DNA from: an uncultured Actinomyces sp.
Lineage (GTDB): Bacteria; Actinomycetota; Actinomycetes; Actinomycetales; Actinomycetaceae
Assembly (NCBI GenBank): GCA_937926195.1
Contig: CALEXZ010000034.1
Span: 1 to 21,365 of the forward strand
Length of the DNA: 21,365 bases
Direction of reading: 5' to 3'
In this document: positions 15,699 through 21,365 of the stretch, piece by piece
How the letters are laid out: every line of letters begins with the position of its first letter
Numbering within the stretch: the first letter of the stretch is position 1
Notes under the pieces: model-generated
The model's input: only the letters and a program-made list of their open reading frames with translations
The model's database searches: none
Told to the model about the DNA's origin: nothing
Position numbers and translations under genes: made by a program

Positions 15699-16418
15699 AT
15701 GAGCACCCCAGCGCCGACCGGCGCCCGCATTGGCGTGGTCACCTTCCCCGGCACCCTGGACGACGTCGACGCCCTGCGCGCGGTGCGCCTGGCCGGGGCC
15801 GAGCCGGTGACCCTGTGGCACAAGGACGCTGACCTCCACGGCGTGGACGCCGTCGTCGTCCCCGGGGGCTTCTCCTACGGCGACTACCTGCGCTGCGGGG
15901 CGATCGCCCGCTTCGCCCCCGTCATGGACGAGGTGGTGGCCGCCGCCAGGGCGGGTATGCCGGTGCTGGGCATCTGCAACGGCTTCCAGGTCCTCACCGA
16001 GGCCCACCTGCTGCCCGGGGCCCTCATCCGCAACGACCACCAGCGCTTTGTCTGCACCGAGCAGCGTCTGCGCGTGGAGTCCGTCACCACCGCCTGGACG
16101 GGGTCCTTTGACCAGGGTGAGGAGGTCGTCGTGCCCATGAAGAACGGCGAGGGGAACTTCATCGCCTCACCGGCCGAGCTCGACCGCCTCGAGGGCGAGG
16201 GCCTGGTGGTCTTCCGCTACCTGGGCTCCAACCCCAACGGCTCCGCCCGTGACATCGCCGGTGTGCGCAACCGGCGCGGCAACGTGGTGGGCCTCATGCC
16301 CCATCCCGAGCACGCTGTCGAGCCCGGGTTCGGCCCGGACAGCCCGGCGGGCATGCGCCGGGGCGTGGACGGCCTGCGCCTCTTCCAGTCCGTGATCAGC
16401 TGCCTCGTGGGCGCCTGA
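15699..16418 (+). CDS. purQ: FGAM synthase glutaminase subunit PurQ
   Basis: Class I glutamine amidotransferase that hydrolyses glutamine and passes ammonia to PurL for conversion of FGAR to FGAM. 239 residues, normal length. IGVVTFPGTLDDVDALRAV opens the Rossmann-like fold; VVVPGGFSYGDYLRCGAIA follows. The nucleophile is Cys93 in VLGICNGFQVL, and the triad is completed by His202 and Glu204 in LMPHPEHAVEP. A GAGGAGG Shine-Dalgarno sequence lies within the end of purS (15684-15690). It is followed by a convergent gene, and the third subunit gene, purL, is about 4.7 kb downstream. Confidence 0.97.
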   Translation: MSTPAPTGARIGVVTFPGTLDDVDALRAVRLAGAEPVTLWHKDADLHGVDAVVVPGGFSYGDYLRCGAIARFAPVMDEVVAAARAGMPVLGICNGFQVLTEAHLLPGALIRNDHQRFVCTEQRLRVESVTTAWTGSFDQGEEVVVPMKNGEGNFIASPAELDRLEGEGLVVFRYLGSNPNGSARDIAGVRNRRGNVVGLMPHPEHAVEPGFGPDSPAGMRRGVDGLRLFQSVISCLVGA

Positions 16419-16420
16419 CG

Positions 16421-16438
16421 CCCCACGTACCGGTGGGG
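16421..16438 (+). terminator. Small hairpin after purQ
   Basis: ccccac/gtgggg stem (16421-16426 with 16433-16438), directly after the purQ stop. A second hairpin, gccgggc/gcccggc (16451-16457 with 16472-16478), follows. Either could end the purSQ transcript. Confidence 0.45.
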
Positions 16439-16505
16439 GGCCAGGCCCGTGCCGGGCCCGCCGTACGCCGTGCCCGGCTCGCACCGTGCCCGGCCCTGGT
16501 GGGGG

Positions 16506-16521
16506 CCTGGCGGGGGCCAGG
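16506..16521 (-). terminator. Small hairpin after the minus-strand membrane gene
   Basis: cctggc (16506-16511), loop gggg, gccagg (16516-16521), 27 bases beyond the stop of the minus-strand membrane protein. It is short but GC-only. Confidence 0.4.
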
Positions 16522-16547
16522 GGGCGGCCCTGCTGCCCTGCCTGCTC

Positions 16548-17816
16548 CTAGAACGGCAGGGGGCCGATGACGAGGTGCCAGTCCACCACCGCCACGGTGA
16601 CGAGCAGGACGCAGGTCACCGTCCCCAGGGCGAAGGCGACCAGGTAGGAGAAGGTGAGGACCCCCTCCGACTGGGCGGCGGCGTTGCCCTTTATGAGCGG
16701 GACCAGGCCACCCGGACCCGTGAGGCAGGACACCCAGAAGGTGACCGACGGCGAGGGGAGCCGGTAGCGCGGGTCCTGGTCAGTGCCGGGGGATCCTTGT
16801 CGGAGGGGACCTCCGCCCAGGGTCCTCCAGACCGCGAGCGCGTCAGCCGTGGCGTGATAGGTCCTTGGTACCACCACCAGGCACCTGCCGGTGCGCGGGT
16901 CGCGCGGCCCGCCCGGCACCCCCCACAGCCCGCACAAGGCAGCGAGCATGAGGAAGACCGACAGGACGTGGGTGAGCCAGGTCCACTGGTTGTTGAACAC
17001 GGACCCGTGTGCCAGCCAGTCACCCCACAGGACCTGGGCGGTGAGCAGCACGACGGCGACTGACAGCAGGGTCCGGGTCCTGCGGATCCGGGCCTGGGAC
17101 GGGGCCGCCTCGGGCAGGTCCCGGAACGCCCGGTGCAGGTCCAGGAGGGGCACCACCGCCAGGACGCCGAGGACGACCAGTATTACGACGGAGGCTGGCA
17201 GGAGGGGGACGGGCCTGGCCGTCCCCAGAGGCGGGCCGGAGACCATGCTCCACGTCATGCCGGTGGTCAGGGTGAGGATGCCGTCAGGGGACAGGCGGCC
17301 GTAGCGGGAGTAGTCCTCCCAGAGGGTGAGCGGACAGGCCAGGACCGTCCTGATGACGAGAAGACCGAGGGCCGTGGCCCCCGCCCGCAGGACCAGGATG
17401 TGGCGGGCAGGCGCGGGCGCGGTCCTCGTGGCCGGCAGCGCGACGAGGACCAGCAGGACGTGGAGCACCAGGACCGCCTGGTGGCAGAGGGCGGTCAGGC
17501 TCAGACTGAGCACGTAGTACGGGGGGAGGAGGACGGCGAGCTCGTAGTAGAAGAGGAGGCATGCTGTCGCGGCGTCGTACGTCCCCAGGATGCCGGCGGC
17601 CAGGGCCAGCCACGGTGCCCGGCCCTGTCGTGCCTGGTAGAGCGAGACGACGAGCGTCACCGCGGAGCACAGGGGCATGAGCCTGATGTGCAACGAGTGC
17701 TCGGTGAAGGCCGATGCGAGGACCAGCCACGTGCAGGTGGTCGCCAGGCAGGCGAGCACGAGGACCCTGGTGGCGGCCAGGGGGCGGAGTCGTCCTGGTA
17801 CGGTAACCGGGCTCAT
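16548..17816 (-). CDS. Polytopic membrane protein, unrecognised
   Basis: 422 residues with about nine to ten hydrophobic segments spread along the chain (for example VLVLACLATTCTWLVLASA, AVLVLHVLLVLVAL, VVILVVLGVLAVVPLL, TLLSVAVVLLTAQVLW, LSVFLMLAALCGLW and VTCVLLVTVAVVDW). A hydrophilic region near 310-365 (PGGPRDPRTGRCLVVVPRTY and following) separates the last helices. No transporter or enzyme signature is recognised. The start is taken as ATG 17816; AGGTGG about 11 bases upstream is a weak Shine-Dalgarno sequence. It lies 50 bases downstream of the GT4 glycosyltransferase gene on the same strand, so the two could be one transcript, although a 12-bp palindrome sits in the gap. It converges on purQ. 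Function unknown. Confidence 0.7.
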   Translation of the reverse strand: MSPVTVPGRLRPLAATRVLVLACLATTCTWLVLASAFTEHSLHIRLMPLCSAVTLVVSLYQARQGRAPWLALAAGILGTYDAATACLLFYYELAVLLPPYYVLSLSLTALCHQAVLVLHVLLVLVALPATRTAPAPARHILVLRAGATALGLLVIRTVLACPLTLWEDYSRYGRLSPDGILTLTTGMTWSMVSGPPLGTARPVPLLPASVVILVVLGVLAVVPLLDLHRAFRDLPEAAPSQARIRRTRTLLSVAVVLLTAQVLWGDWLAHGSVFNNQWTWLTHVLSVFLMLAALCGLWGVPGGPRDPRTGRCLVVVPRTYHATADALAVWRTLGGGPLRQGSPGTDQDPRYRLPSPSVTFWVSCLTGPGGLVPLIKGNAAAQSEGVLTFSYLVAFALGTVTCVLLVTVAVVDWHLVIGPLPF

Positions 17817-17852
17817 GGGGCTGGTAGGCCACCTGGGGCCTGCCCACAGGCT

Positions 17853-17864
17853 GGCCCGCGGGCC
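17853..17864. other. 12-bp palindrome in the minus-strand gene gap
   Basis: ggcccgcgggcc is perfectly self-complementary and begins 2 bases after the glycosyltransferase stop (minus strand), inside the 50-base gap to the membrane gene. It may be a weak terminator or attenuator. Confidence 0.3.
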
Positions 17865-17866
17865 CC

Positions 17867-19300
17867 TCAGGTGATGTCGATGGCCTGGGCCAGGACGTCA
17901 ATGAGCTGGAGCATGTGGCGGTCAGGCAGGAAGGAGCGGCGCACCGACTCGTGGGCCGCCTGCCCCATCTCGCCAGCCCGCTCCGGGAACAGCAGGAGGC
18001 TGGAGACCGCGGACGCCCAGGCGGCGCCGTCGCCGGGATCCACGAGGCACCCGGTGAGGCCGTCCTCCACCTGGTCCCTGATACCGCCCACGGCCGAGGC
18101 CACCACGGGCGCCTTCTTCCACATGGCCTCGGCCACCGTCAGGCCGAAGGCCTCCACCAGGGAGCGCTGGGTGACCACCGTGCTCACCCGCTGGAGGGCG
18201 TTGACCGTCACGGCGTTGACCTCCCGGTCCCGCGCGGGGATGGCCGCCACGTGGACGCGACGGGCCGCTGAGCGGGGCAGGAGGTCCACCGCCTCCAGGA
18301 CCTCCTCCAGGACCCGCTGCGCCTGTGCCTCCCGGTCCGGGTCGGGCTGCGGGCCCACCAGGAGCAGGTGGGTGTCCTCGGGCAGGTCGGCCAGGTGGGC
18401 GGCGAAGACCTCCACGAGCTCCTCCATGCCCTTGAGCGGGTCCCAGCGGGAGACCTGGGTGACCACGCGCGAGCCCAGCGGGACCGGCAGGTTGACGCCG
18501 GTGACCTGACCGGCGGCGTCGGCGGTGGCCCGGATGGCGTCCGGACGGCCGTCCTCGCGCACGAAGGGCACCGCCTCAAAGGGCGGCTCACCGGCGAACA
18601 CCCCCGAGAGGCGGGCCACCGACCAGGCCTCGTCCAGGCCCAGGACCTGGTTCTTGGGGCTGTCGGGGTTGATCGACGGCGGGATGACGGCGCAGCGCTC
18701 GACCTCGGTGAAGGGCGGGCGGTACTCCTCGCAGGAGACGACCGTGAGGTCGGTGTCCTCCAGGTAGCGGTCCAGGAAGGCCCAGGCGTGCTGGCCGGCC
18801 TCGCCGGCGTCCTGCGTGCCCAGGTGGCAGCGCCACACGACGGTGGCGCCGGCCGCCTTGAAGAACCGCGCCAGGCCGGCCGTGGGCGGGTCGTGGAGGA
18901 TGACGACGTCGCCGTCGCGCACCCCCTCGACGTTCTCGGCGTTGGAGCTCAGGACGTGCTCGTAGATGTCGCGCTGCTTCTCCCCCAGCCGGCCGCCGTC
19001 GCCGCGGTCGCCGTGGATGCCGGCGTGGAGCCGGGCCGAGATGGTGAGGAACTCGGCGGGGGCGTCCAGGATGAGCCAGCGGGCGTCAATGCCCTGCTCA
19101 ATGGCGTATCCCACAATGGGGGCGACGATCTCCGCCGGGCCGCTGCCCGCGGAGGCGTTGGGGGTGACGGTCCACACGGTACGGCCGTCAAGGAGGCCGT
19201 GGGCGGCCTCGACCCCGTCACGCAGGCGGCGGGTGGCGACCTCGTCCAGGTGCGAGGCGAGGTCGGCCAGGTGCAGGGGGGCGACGTCAATGGTTCTCAT
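17867..19300 (-). CDS. GT4 glycosyltransferase, trehalose synthase (TreT)-like
   Basis: 477 residues, cytoplasmic, no signal peptide. Features of the retaining GT4 branch that includes TreT (glucose transfer from NDP-glucose to glucose, giving trehalose): VVILHDPPTAGLARFF, VVWRCHLGTQDAGEAGQHAW, CAVIPPSINPDSPKNQVL, TQVSRWDPLKGMEELVEVF, LLLVGPQPDPDREAQ and the late VTQRSLVEAFGLTVAEAMWK. The last holds the EX7E pair (about Glu383 and Glu391) that binds the sugar nucleotide in GT4 enzymes. WRCH and PPSINPDSPKN are the pieces that most recall TreT. The exact acceptor cannot be read from sequence; other trehalose- or glycogen-related GT4 activities are possible. ATG 19300 is preferred to the GTG at 19339 because AGGA lies 8 bases upstream and MRTIDVAPLHL starts the conserved part. 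It is divergent from the first TM2 gene. Confidence 0.8.
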   Translation of the reverse strand: MRTIDVAPLHLADLASHLDEVATRRLRDGVEAAHGLLDGRTVWTVTPNASAGSGPAEIVAPIVGYAIEQGIDARWLILDAPAEFLTISARLHAGIHGDRGDGGRLGEKQRDIYEHVLSSNAENVEGVRDGDVVILHDPPTAGLARFFKAAGATVVWRCHLGTQDAGEAGQHAWAFLDRYLEDTDLTVVSCEEYRPPFTEVERCAVIPPSINPDSPKNQVLGLDEAWSVARLSGVFAGEPPFEAVPFVREDGRPDAIRATADAAGQVTGVNLPVPLGSRVVTQVSRWDPLKGMEELVEVFAAHLADLPEDTHLLLVGPQPDPDREAQAQRVLEEVLEAVDLLPRSAARRVHVAAIPARDREVNAVTVNALQRVSTVVTQRSLVEAFGLTVAEAMWKKAPVVASAVGGIRDQVEDGLTGCLVDPGDGAAWASAVSSLLLFPERAGEMGQAAHESVRRSFLPDRHMLQLIDVLAQAIDIT

Positions 19301-19366
19301 AGTCCAAATCCTGCCTCTTTTTCTTGTGATGCGCAGCACTGCGGGGGTCGTGTCTCGTTTTGTGCC

Positions 19367-19372
19367 AGGATA
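19367..19372 (-). promoter_or_regulatory. Putative -10 box of the glycosyltransferase gene
   Basis: TATCCT on the minus strand, with a start predicted about 60 bases before ATG 19300. It lies in the 142-base divergent spacer shared with the first TM2 gene. No clear -35 box. Confidence 0.35.
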
Positions 19373-19442
19373 GCGGGTGCCGGGGGCTGCCAGAATGGTG
19401 CCCTGAACCGTGCGTCCGTCCCTATCTCCCCCAGGAGGAACC

Positions 19443-19964
19443 GTGGGCCAGAACCCCTACGCTCCCCAGCCCTACGACCCCTCGGGCGCCTCGCCCTACG
19501 CGCCCTCCGCACCGCAGGCGGGCGCCCCCTACGCGCCCTCGGCGCAGGATCCCTACGCGGGCCAGGCCTACGCGGGCCAGGCCTATGCTGGTCAGGCATA
19601 CGCCGCCCAGCCCTACGCGGGCCAGGCCGTCATGTACGCCGACCCCCAGTACGCCGTGCCCAAGTCCAAGGCGGCCGCGGCCGTCCTGGCCTTCTTCCTG
19701 GGCTGGGCCGGGGCCCACAACTTCTACCAGAGGCAGACCGGCCGGGCGATCGGCCACCTCGTCATGGCGGTGCTGGCCATTGCCCTGTTCGTGACCGCCC
19801 TTGTCATGGTGGCGAATGACCCCTACATCCCGAATGGGAGTGACAAGGAGTTTACCGTCGGGCTCCTGACGCTCGGCTCCCTGTTTGTCTTGGGGGTCAA
19901 CGCCCTGTGGGCTTTTATCGAGTTCATTATCGTCCTGGTGTCCGACGACGGCAGGCTCACCTGA
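19443..19964 (+). CDS. TM2-domain protein with PYAGQA repeats
   Basis: 173 residues from GTG 19443, chosen because AGGAGGAA (19433-19440) lies directly upstream. Residues 1-70 are low-complexity, rich in Pro, Tyr, Ala, Gly and Gln, with repeated AYAGQ and PYA units. The TM2 domain follows (about 75-170): KSKAAAAVLAFFLGWAGAHN with the typical GxxGAHNFY turn between helices and QTGRAIGHLVM, then two more hydrophobic stretches and the ending LVSDDGRLT. TM2 proteins are small membrane proteins of unknown biochemical role. This is the first of three tandem copies (19443, 20093, 20545) that share the LGW.GAHNFY core and an S.DG.L end. The next copy has its own promoter. Confidence 0.85.
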   Translation: MGQNPYAPQPYDPSGASPYAPSAPQAGAPYAPSAQDPYAGQAYAGQAYAGQAYAAQPYAGQAVMYADPQYAVPKSKAAAAVLAFFLGWAGAHNFYQRQTGRAIGHLVMAVLAIALFVTALVMVANDPYIPNGSDKEFTVGLLTLGSLFVLGVNALWAFIEFIIVLVSDDGRLT

Positions 19965-20045
19965 ACCCGCCCTGACCGGGCGCGGCCCCGTGCCGACGAC
20001 CGGATCCTAAGAGGCCCCGTCGACGGCGGCCAGGCAGGGCCCTGG

Positions 20046-20054
20046 TGCTATGAT
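20046..20054 (+). promoter_or_regulatory. Extended -10 promoter of the second TM2 gene
   Basis: TGCTATGAT: TATGAT (20049-20054) matches the consensus at five of six positions and is preceded by the TGN extension, which can replace a -35 box. The predicted start near 20061 gives a 32-base leader with Shine-Dalgarno AAGGAGG before ATG 20093. Confidence 0.6.
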
Positions 20055-20092
20055 CAGCCACCTAATCTCACGTCTGTGTTTAAGGAGGCGAC

Positions 20093-20452
20093 ATGAGCCA
20101 GAAGCCCGGCTCCCACCGTCCTGGATCGCCCGCTCGCCCGTCCGGGGGCTCCCCGGTGCCCGGGCGCCCGGGGCGGTCGCCCCGCCCCTGAGGGCTCCCG
20201 TACCAGGTCCAGGTCGACCGCAGTGGGTCTGGCCGTGTTCCTGGGATACCTCGGGGGGCACAACTTCTACCGCGGGCAGCTTCTCCAGGGGTCGGCCACG
20301 TCTTCCTGTGCTTTATGGGGGTCGCTATCCTCATCGGTTCCCACACGTCGTTCGGGACGATCGCGGGTTGCGGCCTCCTGCTCGTTGACTGCCTCTGGGC
20401 CGTCGCCGAGCTCTTCTGGATCGCGACGTCCAAGGACGGGACGCTTCTCTGA
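20093..20452 (+). pseudogene. TM2-domain gene with two frameshifts
   Basis: It starts well: a strong promoter, AAGGAGG and ATG 20093 (MSQKPGSHRPGSPARPSGGS). The start frame meets TGA at 20189-20191. The TM2 sequence resumes in another frame as RTRSRSTAVGLAVFLGYL and GGHNFYRGQLLQG, then returns to the start frame at the ggggtc run (20288-20293) as VGHVFLCFMGVAIL and ends LFWIATSKDGTLL with TGA 20450-20452. Both ends are therefore in the original frame and the middle (from about 20150-20190 to 20291) is shifted, equivalent to one extra base in a G/C-rich run and one missing G. Each piece aligns with the intact copies on either side (SKSTAALLAFFLGWFGAHNF and SKDGSLV in the third). Homopolymer sequencing errors could explain both shifts; otherwise it is a decayed gene whose promoter still looks intact. 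Confidence 0.75.
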
Positions 20453-20544
20453 AGACTCTCTAAGACCATCCTCCGGGGCGCCGGGCCTGCGCCGCCGCCC
20501 TTGCACCAACCGTCTTTCACCGTCCACGACCCTGAGGAGAGGCT

Positions 20545-20991
20545 ATGAGCCAGGATCCCTTCTACCAGCCCAACTATCCCGCCCAGCCGGGCTACGCGCC
20601 CCAGGGCTACGTCCCCCAGCCCGGGTACGCGCAGCCCTACCTGTACCCGCAGAACCCGAACGCCAGGTCCAAGTCGACCGCGGCCCTCCTGGCCTTCTTC
20701 CTGGGCTGGTTCGGGGCCCACAACTTCTACCGGAAGCAGACCGCCCAGGCGATCGGGCACATTGTCCTCTTCGCCATCGGGCTCATCCTCCTTATTATCA
20801 GCATTGCCACCTACGAGCCCTCGTACGTCGTCAGCCCCTACTCGTACCCGTACTCGTACTCGTATGTTGAGGACAGCATCACGACGACCGTCCCCTTCAT
20901 CATCGCCTGGATCGTCTACTCGGTCAACGGCCTCTGGACCTTTGTCGAGTTCATTATGATCCTCGCCTCCAAGGACGGCAGCCTCGTCTGA
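20545..20991 (+). CDS. TM2-domain protein with Tyr/Pro/Gln-rich N terminus
   Basis: 148 residues from ATG 20545 with Shine-Dalgarno GAGGAGA (20534-20540). Residues 1-38 are Pro/Gln/Tyr/Gly-rich (PAQPGYAPQGYVPQPGYAQP). The TM2 core is ARSKSTAALLAFFLGWFGAH (40-59) followed by NFYRKQTAQAIGHIVLF, two further hydrophobic segments and FIMILASKDGSLV. An unusual Tyr/Ser-rich insert, PYSYPYSYSYVED (98-110), lies between the later helices. The start MSQ, the SKSTA stretch and the SKDG ending are close to the broken copy just upstream, so these two are probably the more recent duplicates. It ends before a hairpin at 21043 and purL. The 92 bases upstream (20453-20544) hold no clear promoter. Biochemical role unknown. 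Confidence 0.85.
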   Translation: MSQDPFYQPNYPAQPGYAPQGYVPQPGYAQPYLYPQNPNARSKSTAALLAFFLGWFGAHNFYRKQTAQAIGHIVLFAIGLILLIISIATYEPSYVVSPYSYPYSYSYVEDSITTTVPFIIAWIVYSVNGLWTFVEFIMILASKDGSLV

Positions 20992-21042
20992 GAGGGCGCC
21001 CGGGGCCGTGCGTCTCGCGCCGCGGGTGCGCCCTGCGCCACG

Positions 21043-21078
21043 CCGTCGGCCCTGACCTGGTGCTGCCGGGGCCGACGG
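21043..21078 (+). terminator. Hairpin between the TM2 cluster and purL
   Basis: Perfect 10-bp arms, ccgtcggccc (21043-21052) and gggccgacgg (21069-21078), with a 16-base loop, 51 bases after the TM2 stop. Its right arm abuts the putative purL -10 box. Confidence 0.6.
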
Positions 21079-21084
21079 TATCCT
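21079..21084 (+). promoter_or_regulatory. Putative purL -10 box
   Basis: TATCCT immediately after the hairpin, with a start predicted near 21091 and a leader of about 31 bases. It suggests purL has its own promoter, separate from purSQ. Confidence 0.4.
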
Positions 21085-21121
21085 CAGGGCCTGGCTCTAC
21101 CCTCCACGTTCAGGAGCACCT

Positions 21122-21365
21122 ATGGCGCCCACCACCCAGACCACTGCCGTCGTCCCCCCGGACACCGTCCAGGACGCCGCGGCCACCCCCGAGCGGGAGA
21201 TGCCGTGGAAGGACCTGGGGCTCAAGCAGCAGGAGTACGAGGACATCAGGAGGCTCCTGGGGCGTCGTCCCACGGCCGCCGAGCTGGCCATGTACTCGGT
21301 CATGTGGTCTGAGCACTGCTCCTACAAGTCCTCCAAGATCCACCTGCGCCAGTTCGCGGACAAGA
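21122..21365 (+). CDS. purL: FGAM synthase large subunit PurL, N-terminal part
   Basis: The first 81 codons of a gene that runs off the window. After a variable Thr/Pro/Ala-rich N terminus the protein reads MPWKDLGLKQQEYEDIRRLL, RRPTAAELAMYSVMWSEHCS and YKSSKIHLRQF. MWSEHCSYKSSK is the hallmark of the small-type PurL, which works with separate PurS and PurQ to convert FGAR, ATP and ammonia to FGAM. Shine-Dalgarno AGGAG (21112-21116) precedes ATG 21122. It lies about 4.7 kb from purQ on the same strand, with five genes and pseudogenes between. A PurL of this type usually has about 750 residues, so most of the gene lies outside. Confidence 0.95.
   Translation, partial: MAPTTQTTAVVPPDTVQDAAATPEREMPWKDLGLKQQEYEDIRRLLGRRPTAAELAMYSVMWSEHCSYKSSKIHLRQFADK

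Noticed and set aside
18368..19819. 483-codon plus-strand frame across the glycosyltransferase and TM2 genes
   Set aside because: It is antisense to the GT4 gene and out of frame with the TM2 gene; no coherent domain.

Overview
The window is GC-rich, has short intergenic gaps, uses GTG starts, and encodes actinobacterial hallmarks: GTP-dependent PEP carboxykinase, an LppM-type lipoprotein pair, an LAxTG sortase signal, LCP-family and TM2 proteins, and PurS as a separate subunit. This fits the Actinomycetaceae (an Actinomyces/Schaalia-like organism); the genus is inference. It is chromosomal, with no insertion sequence, phage gene, tRNA, rRNA or CRISPR array seen. No stretch over 300 bases lacks a gene or pseudogene.

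The backbone is dispersed purine biosynthesis plus central carbon metabolism. In order: the 3' end of class II fructose-bisphosphate aldolase (1-302), purA (487-1773), a convergent pair of LppM-like membrane lipoproteins (2030-3947, minus), pckG (4130-5974), an unrecognised soluble protein (6119-7429, minus), purD (7673-8926) with a 3-TM membrane protein and its broken tandem paralogue (8930-10358), purC (10534-11442) overlapped by two membrane proteins (to 13021), a sortase-anchored surface protein (13168-14133), an LCP-family protein (14341-15273), purS-purQ (15444-16418), a minus-strand pair of a membrane protein and a TreT-like GT4 glycosyltransferase (16548-19300), three tandem TM2-domain genes of which the middle one is frameshifted (19443-20991), and the 5' end of purL (21122 to the window edge).

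PurD, PurC and PurS/Q/L carry out de novo IMP synthesis, and PurA takes IMP towards AMP. PurS, PurQ and PurL should form the FGAM synthase complex, although purL is separated from purSQ by about 4.7 kb of envelope genes. Between the metabolic genes lie envelope proteins: lipoproteins, small multi-TM proteins, an LCP protein, a sortase substrate and TM2 proteins. Several are family-specific or unrecognised.

The most notable features are: (1) purC is preceded by a duplicated ribosome-binding/start region that creates a 22-codon upstream ORF overlapping the purC start; (2) a purD-linked pair of 3-TM, two-cysteine proteins, the second inactivated by a frameshift and an in-frame TGA; (3) a TM2 pseudogene with two compensating frameshifts in G/C runs; (4) a terminator hairpin whose arm core is repeated three more times in a 19-bp tandem array; and (5) a possibly leaderless purD promoter. 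I did not find a clearly new multi-gene defence or metabolic system.
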